Assembly (NCBI GenBank): GCA_016716235.1
Contig: JADJWS010000001.1
Coordinates: 1-64,000 of the forward strand
Direction: 5' to 3'
DNA from: Candidatus Defluviilinea gracilis
GTDB taxonomy: Bacteria > Chloroflexota > Anaerolineae > Anaerolineales > Villigracilaceae
Length of the DNA stretch: 64,000 nucleotides
Each line of letters starts with the position of its first letter. The stretch's first letter is position 1. Below are positions 58,499-64,000 of the stretch, one piece after another. The notes beneath the pieces were generated by a model, which was not told the DNA's origin, searched no databases, and worked only from the letters and a program-made list of their open reading frames with translations. A program made the translations under genes and the position numbers.

Positions 58499-60472
58499 GT
58501 GTTTTACCAAGTCGTTTGGTTTATATGGATTATCGTTATTGGGTTGAGGGTGATTTCGCCTCGTCTCATCCAGGATGATGCCCAAACTTGGACGCAAATC
58601 TCATTCACGATCATACTATATTTTTTCACCATCATCACGGCATGGGGGACAGGAAAAAAACTGACCGTCAAACTTATCGACTCTACTATTCTGGAGCAAG
58701 CCCTAATTGCGCTGGCTCTTGGTCTTGGGGTAATCTCTATTGGCGTATTGATCCTGGGTTTAGTCGGGCAATTGACCGTCCTTGCAGTTTACATTTGGCT
58801 GGCAATGTGCGGTTTTGTCGCTTCGTTCCAGTGGAAAGATATATTCGCAACGCTTGCCAAACAGGGACGGCTTCCTCTTTGGAAATTTTACACAAGCCAA
58901 AAAGGGTTGGAAAGAATATTTCTGCTAATCTTTTGCGTAGCCATGTTTGCGTTAATACCCATGATATTGACGCCGGTTCGGGATTACGACGCTCTCATGT
59001 ACCATCTTCAGATCCCGCGCCTCATTTTGGAACATGGAGGCTATTATTTCGACTCTGAATTCTATCGCCTCTCCTATCCCGCCCTGACCGAAATGCTATT
59101 TCTCGTCGGCATCGCTTTTCAGGTCGACATCTTCTCTCAATGGATCGGTCTAACGTATACCATCCTGTTTTTTCTTAGCGTGTATGCTTATGGAAGGCGA
59201 TTCTTCAACCCGTCCATCGGAATCCTCGCGGTTTGTATCTTGGCAGGAAACCCGGCTTTTCCAACCTACGCAACCTCCCCGGGTAACGATTTTTCATGGG
59301 CATGTTATGACTTCTTGTACATATTGACCCTCTCAATTTGGGCTTCGATAAGCGATCGGACACAAAGGAATAAATTTCTCATCCTCGCCGGTAGTATGGC
59401 AGGGTTGGCGGCGGGAACAAAATATTTATCCATTCCTTTTATTGGCATCGCGGGACTTCTCGTTTTGGGATTTTCCGTGAAATTTAAAGACGATACAAAA
59501 TGGTCTCCGTTGAAGAATCTGGCAATATTCGGTCTCATAGCGGCAATGATTGCGTCGCCGTGGTACATCAAAAATTTGGCATGGGCAGGCAATCCGTTTT
59601 ACCCTCTCGTTTTTGGCGGACCCGGGTGGGGCGCGCTTCAGCAAGAACTTTTCAACGATTACATGGGTAGTTTTGGAACCGGTCAAGGCATTATGGATTT
59701 CATAATGATCCCGATCAATCTTTATCTGGCACAGCCTCGATTTGCAACGTTATCCCTTGAAATAATCCATCCGTTGCTTTGGCTGGGCTTCGGCATCTTC
59801 TTCATTAAGGAAGGGTGGAAGAATCATGCGATTCTTGTTATTTATTCACTAACCGGATTTATCGTTTGGAGTCTCAGCATGGATGTGATTCGATTCCTGC
59901 TCCCCCTTTCAGGCTGTCTCGCCTTACTGGCGGCTTGGGTCATGTCCGCTTTTCCCAGTTCCGTCAAACGCATTACATCCATCCTCTTCATTGCGGGCTT
60001 TATGCTGATCACAATCGCTTACCAAATCGGCGAAATTTCCAGCACGGGCACGCTTCGATACCTATTCGGAAAGATCACAACCGCCGAATTTCTTGAAGAA
60101 AATGTATATGACTACAAGGCAACAGAGTTCATCCTCGAAAACATAGGCAAGACAGATCGCGTCCTGTTTCTCTGGTCAGGGCAGGGATATTACTGCGATT
60201 CCCGGTGCCTTCCCGACGATGAACAGACCAGGGCGATTCTTCTAAGCACGGATTCCCCCAACCCACAAACACTGGCTCACGAACTAAAATCGAGCGGTGT
60301 GACGCATCTTCTTCTAGGGAAGCCCGATGCCTATTGGTTCATCAGCCTGCATGATCCAAGGCGTCTCCACAGAAATGCCCTGGAGTATTTTGAAACTATT
60401 TTTCTTCCCGCATGTGGAAAATCAATATTCAAAGACAATCTAATCGAGTTACACCAAATCACCTGCAATTAG
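58499..60472 (+). CDS. Multi-pass membrane glycosyltransferase-like protein
   Basis: 657 residues from GTG 58499, chosen because AGGAGG lies six bases before it. About twelve TM helices, with 'PVRDYDALMYHLQIPRLILEHGGYYFD' as the first large luminal loop carrying the DxD-like acidic residues found in GT-39/ArnT-type transferases. A soluble C-terminal domain (about 560-657, 'LFLWSGQGYYCDSRCLPDDEQTR') ends it. Likely uses lipid-linked sugar at the outer membrane face; acceptor unknown. Independent of the similar genes at 1-4 kb. Confidence 0.72.
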   Translation: MFYQVVWFIWIIVIGLRVISPRLIQDDAQTWTQISFTIILYFFTIITAWGTGKKLTVKLIDSTILEQALIALALGLGVISIGVLILGLVGQLTVLAVYIWLAMCGFVASFQWKDIFATLAKQGRLPLWKFYTSQKGLERIFLLIFCVAMFALIPMILTPVRDYDALMYHLQIPRLILEHGGYYFDSEFYRLSYPALTEMLFLVGIAFQVDIFSQWIGLTYTILFFLSVYAYGRRFFNPSIGILAVCILAGNPAFPTYATSPGNDFSWACYDFLYILTLSIWASISDRTQRNKFLILAGSMAGLAAGTKYLSIPFIGIAGLLVLGFSVKFKDDTKWSPLKNLAIFGLIAAMIASPWYIKNLAWAGNPFYPLVFGGPGWGALQQELFNDYMGSFGTGQGIMDFIMIPINLYLAQPRFATLSLEIIHPLLWLGFGIFFIKEGWKNHAILVIYSLTGFIVWSLSMDVIRFLLPLSGCLALLAAWVMSAFPSSVKRITSILFIAGFMLITIAYQIGEISSTGTLRYLFGKITTAEFLEENVYDYKATEFILENIGKTDRVLFLWSGQGYYCDSRCLPDDEQTRAILLSTDSPNPQTLAHELKSSGVTHLLLGKPDAYWFISLHDPRRLHRNALEYFETIFLPACGKSIFKDNLIELHQITCN

Positions 60473-60482
60473 AGAACTCGCC

Positions 60483-61634
60483 TTACGCAGAATGTCCCGA
60501 GGAATCTCGCGGAAGCCCGACAAGCAAAGCAACGGGTCCCAGAATCAACAGCCACATCGCAACGCCGAGACCGAACTGGTCGGCGAGGAAGCCGAGCAAG
60601 AGCGGAAGAAGTTTCACCAGCGGATCTGTCACCGCGCCGATTGCCATGATGCTGGCGGATTGACCCGGCAGGCTGGAATAGAGTCGTCCCTGCAAGATGG
60701 AGTACCAGCCCGTGTTGAATAGGTTGACGAGGATGACGAAAATCAATTTGGGGATGAAGCCGGGGACGAGCAAGAACCCTGCAAAAGCGAACAACTCAAC
60801 GAGGGCGGTGCGGCGCAGAAATTGAATCGTGTCTTTTTGGCGATCAACAAATGGGATGAACAGAAAGTCGGTGATGAGTCCCATCGCAAGCCAAACCGTG
60901 ACGGCGATCCCTGCTTGGGTTTGGGTGACACGGCCCACATCCACGAAATACAAGGCGAGGAAACTGAACAGCACGTCGAGCATCAAGTCGGCGAATTCGA
61001 GCAGGATGAGCCAACGCCAGACTTCCTTCCGTTTCAATGCGGCAAACGCGGCGCGGAATCCGTCGAAGACAACGTTGAACGAGGGGAACGAGGGAGAGGA
61101 ATCTTTATCGGGCGGTAAAAGCCGCCACGCGGCGAGCAGGCAGAACGTCGAGAAAGAAGCGAGCAGGGCGTACGTCCCGCGCCATCCAAGGCCGAGGTAC
61201 ACAAAAAGTCCGAGGAGGATCGGACCGGTCAAAACTCCGAGCGACCCGGCGAACGTCCAGCGCGCCATGTTTTGTTCGTGGCGATTCGAGTCGGAGTCCA
61301 TCAGGTTCGCTTGCGAAAGATTTACAAACGCGCCGGAGGAGGGGTTAAAAAGGATGAAGGATGAAATCAGAAGGATGAAGGAATAACTTGCGGAGGTTAG
61401 AAAGAGGGAAACGGTGAACAGCAATCCGCCAGCGAGGATGAGCGCGCGGCGTCGCCACACGTCGCCGAGGATGCCGATGAACGGTTCGATGAACGCGGCG
61501 AGGATGCCCGGCGCGCTGAGGAGCAATCCAATTTGTGTGTAGGTGAGGCGCAGTTCGTCGCGGATGAGGGGCAACGCCACTTCGCCAACGCCGAAGACGA
61601 GTTCGTCGAGGAATTCGATGAGGAGGTAGATCAT
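60483..61634 (-). CDS. MFS transporter
   Basis: 383 residues, about twelve TM helices. 'ELRLTYTQIGLLLSAPGILAAFIEPFIGILGDVWRRRALILAGG' is the TM2 to loop 2-3 region with the MFS G-D-x-x-R-R pattern, and 'GQSASIMAIGAVTDPLVKLLPLLLGFLADQFG' is in the second half. Substrate unknown. On the DNA, 'GGATGAAGGATGAAATCAGA' near 61348-61380 looks like the GGATGAA phrase also seen outside the gene at 61658-61666. Convergent with the membrane transferase gene. Confidence 0.85.
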   Translation of the reverse strand: MIYLLIEFLDELVFGVGEVALPLIRDELRLTYTQIGLLLSAPGILAAFIEPFIGILGDVWRRRALILAGGLLFTVSLFLTSASYSFILLISSFILFNPSSGAFVNLSQANLMDSDSNRHEQNMARWTFAGSLGVLTGPILLGLFVYLGLGWRGTYALLASFSTFCLLAAWRLLPPDKDSSPSFPSFNVVFDGFRAAFAALKRKEVWRWLILLEFADLMLDVLFSFLALYFVDVGRVTQTQAGIAVTVWLAMGLITDFLFIPFVDRQKDTIQFLRRTALVELFAFAGFLLVPGFIPKLIFVILVNLFNTGWYSILQGRLYSSLPGQSASIMAIGAVTDPLVKLLPLLLGFLADQFGLGVAMWLLILGPVALLVGLPRDSSGHSA

Positions 61635-61755
61635 GAGAAGGCTGAATTATGAGGGGTGAAGGATGAATTGGGAAGACAGGGCTGAGACAATTTGCTCCTC
61701 AAAAAGATTGACGTTCTTGCGCATCGTAGTATAACTGCCGCAAAAAAGAGGCGAC

Positions 61756-62586
61756 ATGAGCATCTGGTTTACTGAAGAACTCCATCCCTATTACCGCAAA
61801 GGGATTCGCGTCAAACGCATCCTTGCCGACGAGCAAACGCAATACCAACATCTGCAAGTGGTCGAAACTGAATTTTTCGGCAATGCCATGATCCTCGACG
61901 GCATCATCCAACTCACCGAACGCGACAACATGGGCTATCACGAAATGATCGTCCACGTTCCGATGCTCGCGGTGGGCAAGCCGAAACGCGCGCTCATCGT
62001 CGGCGGCGGCGACGGCGGGTCGTTGCAACAGGTCTTGCGATACGACTCGGTGGAAGAGGCGGTCGTCTGCGAATTGGATCAGCGCGTGGTGGACTTGTCG
62101 CGCGAACACTTCGCCGCTTCTTTCGGGGACCCTTGGGCTGACTCGCGCGCGCGGCTGATCGTGCGGGACGCCTTTGCGTACCTCGAGGAGAATCCCGGTC
62201 AATTCGATGTGATCATCTCCGACACCACCGACCCCATCGGCATGGCGGAACGACTCTTCTCGGATGAATTCCAAAAACTCGTCGTCCGCGCGCTCGTCCC
62301 CGGCGGCGCGGCGGCGACTCAATGCGAGCAACCGTTTTTCGATACCGAGTTGATCAAGCAGATCTATCAATCGGCGCAAGAGAAAGTCAAACATCCCGCG
62401 TACTACTACGCCAACATCCCCACCTACCCCGGCGGCGGGATCGGATTCATGTACATTTCCGATACGCCCTGGGAAAACGGGTTGAAAACCCCCTACCCGT
62501 CTGGAAAAAATAATTACCTCAACCCTGAAATTCACAAAGCGGCGTTCGCCCTGCCCGAATTTTTCAGAAAGGAACTGTACGGCTGA
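61756..62586 (+). CDS. speE: Spermidine synthase
   Basis: 276 residues, normal SpeE length. 'YQHLQVVETEFFGNAMILDGIIQLTERDNMGYHEMIVHVPM' contains the substrate-gate region, 'ALIVGGGDGGSLQQVLRYDSVEEAVVCELDQRVVDLSREHF' the decarboxylated-SAM site GGGDGG, and 'DVIISDTTDPIGMAERLFSDEF' the catalytic Asp motif (DTTDP where many have DSTDP). It transfers aminopropyl from decarboxylated SAM to putrescine. Preceded by AAGAGGCG close to the ATG. Confidence 0.93.
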   Translation: MSIWFTEELHPYYRKGIRVKRILADEQTQYQHLQVVETEFFGNAMILDGIIQLTERDNMGYHEMIVHVPMLAVGKPKRALIVGGGDGGSLQQVLRYDSVEEAVVCELDQRVVDLSREHFAASFGDPWADSRARLIVRDAFAYLEENPGQFDVIISDTTDPIGMAERLFSDEFQKLVVRALVPGGAAATQCEQPFFDTELIKQIYQSAQEKVKHPAYYYANIPTYPGGGIGFMYISDTPWENGLKTPYPSGKNNYLNPEIHKAAFALPEFFRKELYG

Positions 62587-62611
62587 ACTGAGTAGCTTAC
62601 AGAATGCCCTT

Positions 62612-62732
62612 TGGACGCAGACCCTTGCACCGCCCGCAAGGGCAGGTGAAAACGCCGATTTCGCTGATTCAAAAGTAAGGAAATCCGCTTTTTCTGCGCG
62701 AGTCTGCGTCCCGAGTTTGAAAGTGTAAGGTA
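62612..62732. repeat. Dispersed repeat, second copy of the 18629 type
   Basis: 'GACGCAGACCC' is followed by 'CGCTGATTCAAAAGTAAGGA', 'AATCCGCTTTTTCTGCG' and 'GAGTTTGAAAGTGTAAGG'. Order and phrases match 18629-18716. The 440-bp gap 62587-63026 holds only this repeat and the hairpins below. Confidence 0.5.
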
Positions 62733-62733
62733 T

Positions 62734-62815
62734 AGGACTGACGCAGTTGAACCTGTTGCGCCGTAGTTGCACTGCGGCGGCGGCAGTACAACTGCCCGCC
62801 AACTGCGTAAGTCCT
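62734..62815. repeat. Nested palindrome able to form a three-way cruciform
   Basis: Outer arms 62734-62749 (AGGACTGACGCAGTTG) and 62800-62815 (CAACTGCGTAAGTCCT) pair with one mismatch. Inside are GCCGTAGT-TGC-ACTGCGGC (62760-62778) and GGCAGT-ACA-ACTGCC (62782-62796). The CAGT/ACTG core matches the dispersed REP-like family. Confidence 0.75.
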
Positions 62816-62833
62816 GAGGTAATCAAACGGCTG

Positions 62834-62868
62834 AACTAATCTCCGAGTAAATTACTCGGAGATTAGTT
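62834..62868. terminator. Long perfect hairpin upstream of the secreted repeat protein
   Basis: A 17-bp perfect stem (62834-62850 / 62852-62868) around one central base; effectively a 35-bp palindrome with core CTCCGAGTAA. No T run beyond TTGT, so it may be a weak bidirectional terminator for speE or a cruciform. Confidence 0.5.
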
Positions 62869-63026
62869 GTCTATTTCAACCTGCCTCTCAATGTGGCTCG
62901 TCCACGGTGGAAATCTGCATTGATTTAATTACGGATTCCGTTTGCCAAACTGCCTATACTGAGAATGCGGTTTGCGTTCGAGGTACCGAGCGAGCGCAAG
63001 AGGAGCCGCGCCAGAAAAGAGAGAAA

Positions 63027-64000
63027 ATGTATTACGGAACCTTGAAAAGTGTCTCCAAAGCAGTTGCGCTTCTGACGATAGCGGTTTTACTTTCCAGCAC
63101 AATATTCGCCGCGCCCAGATCTGTTCGGGCGGCGCCGGGGGATACGACCAGAGTCTCGGTGGACGCGGTCGGCGCACAGGCGAACGAGGCGTCCAAGCGG
63201 CCGTCCATTTCAAGCGACGGGCGCTTCATTGCCTTCGAGTCGGACGCGAACAACCTCGTCCCTAACGATACGAATGCCGCTACGGATATCTTCGTCAAAG
63301 ACCGGCAGACCGGCGAGGTGACGCGCGTCTCCGTCGATTCGAGCGGCGCGCAGGCAAACGAAGGCTCCGGCGGCGCGGCGATCTCAGGCGATGGGCGTTA
63401 CGTGGCGTTCGTCTCCGATGCGAGCAACCTCGTCGCCAACGACACGAACAACACCACGGATGTTTTCCTGCGCGATCGGCAATTGGGGACAACGATCCGC
63501 ATCTCGGTCAGTTCGAGCGGCGAACAGGCGAACGATCTTTCCGATTTCCCTTTGGCGATTTCCAGTGACGGGCGTTTCGTCGCTTTCAATTCCGATGCAA
63601 CCAATCTGGTCGCCAACGACACAAATGAAGCGACCGACGTGTTTGTGCATGACAACCAGACCGGCGCGACCGAGCGCGTCTCCATTGCCAGCGATGGGAC
63701 TCAATCAAACTCTTCCTCGTACCACCCATCCATTTCAGCCAACGGGCAATTCGTGACGTTCACTTCCAGCGGCGATAATCTGGTCAGCGGGGATACGAAC
63801 AACAGCGCGGATGTTTTCGTGCGCGACCGGTCAGCCAACACGACAACGCGGGTCTCGGTCAATTCGAGCGGCGAACAGGCAGACAAAGGCGGAGGCAGTC
63901 CGGCGATTTCAGGGGACGGCCGATTCGTTGTATTCTTATCCGAGTCAGAGAATCTCGCGCCGGAAACCGATGAGGTGGCGAACGGCAAGGATCTTGTCTA
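63027..64000 (+). CDS. Secreted PD40/beta-propeller-like repeat protein, cut by window end
   Basis: The frame is open from ATG 63027 to the window end (324 residues seen). The N-terminus MYYGTLKSVSKAVALLTIAV begins a signal peptide ending near 'AAPRSVRAAPG'. Then come five ~57-residue repeats of the form 'RVSVDSSGAQAN...ISGDGRYVAFVSDASNLV.NDTN..TDVFLRDR', a TolB/PD40-type propeller blade with Asp/Asn-rich loops that may bind calcium. Such proteins are extracellular in Chloroflexota and often larger, with more domains after the repeats. Function unknown. Confidence 0.8.
   Translation, partial: MYYGTLKSVSKAVALLTIAVLLSSTIFAAPRSVRAAPGDTTRVSVDAVGAQANEASKRPSISSDGRFIAFESDANNLVPNDTNAATDIFVKDRQTGEVTRVSVDSSGAQANEGSGGAAISGDGRYVAFVSDASNLVANDTNNTTDVFLRDRQLGTTIRISVSSSGEQANDLSDFPLAISSDGRFVAFNSDATNLVANDTNEATDVFVHDNQTGATERVSIASDGTQSNSSSYHPSISANGQFVTFTSSGDNLVSGDTNNSADVFVRDRSANTTTRVSVNSSGEQADKGGGSPAISGDGRFVVFLSESENLAPETDEVANGKDLV

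Overview
The window looks like one contig from a member of the Chloroflexota, most likely class Anaerolineae. This is inferred from gene content: an alternative complex III operon, a Rex repressor, a YgiQ-like radical SAM gene with its DUF2344 partner, many GAF/HAMP sensor proteins, Pro/Thr-rich lipoproteins, and abundant short palindromic intergenic repeats. No rRNA genes or CRISPR array were seen. Two tRNAs are present: Arg(CCG) and Ser(GGA).

Layout. 1-4.1 kb: a minus-strand operon of three multi-pass membrane proteins (glycosyltransferase-like); the two downstream genes are frameshifted. 4.3-7 kb: GNAT acetyltransferase, diacylglycerol-kinase-like lipid kinase and EamA transporter. 7-9.7 kb: an ISAs1-type insertion sequence with a frameshifted transposase, a membrane-protein gene that lost its 5' end at the IS boundary, an intact yjbQ and a truncated second yjbQ. 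9.8-19.4 kb: lipoproteins, radical SAM/DinB/DUF2344 cluster, PrsW protease, tRNA-Arg, a TagO-like lipoprotein gene with an in-frame stop, an SH3b lipoprotein, Rex and a CPBP protease. 19.6-23 kb: MreB-like protein, D-Ala-D-Ala ligase, DUF2231 protein, c-type cytochrome lipoprotein and tRNA-Ser. 23.1-30 kb: the alternative complex III operon actA-B1-B2-C-D-E plus a further c-type cytochrome. Its promoter overlaps an 18-bp near-palindrome that resembles a Rex operator. 30.2-33 kb: a small membrane protein, a long untranslated stretch with promoter and terminator signals, recX and rny (RNase Y).

33-54 kb is the most striking region: an unbroken plus-strand array of signalling genes. It holds a triple-GAF histidine kinase, an OmpR-type regulator, a double-receiver hybrid kinase, a lone ABC-type binding lipoprotein, three large membrane Cache/HAMP/GAF sensors that lack a kinase domain, and a soluble histidine kinase. 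These are followed at once by a threonine-synthase-like PLP enzyme fused to a complete receiver domain, two single-domain receivers and a second stand-alone threonine synthase. Gaps and overlaps of a few bases across the last part imply co-expression. The inference is that phosphorelay output is coupled directly to a PLP enzyme rather than only to DNA binding.

54-64 kb: minus-strand MBL hydrolase/MFS/esterase operon, a small-gene operon with 3-methyladenine glycosylase, a large glycosyltransferase-like membrane protein, an MFS transporter, spermidine synthase and the start of a secreted beta-propeller-like repeat protein cut by the window end.

Two cross-cutting signals matter. First, several genes break at single-base indels, some in or beside short homopolymers; this could be sequencing error or real decay. 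Second, short palindromic repeats of intergenic type lie in frame inside protein-coding genes (EamA, radical SAM, MBL hydrolase).
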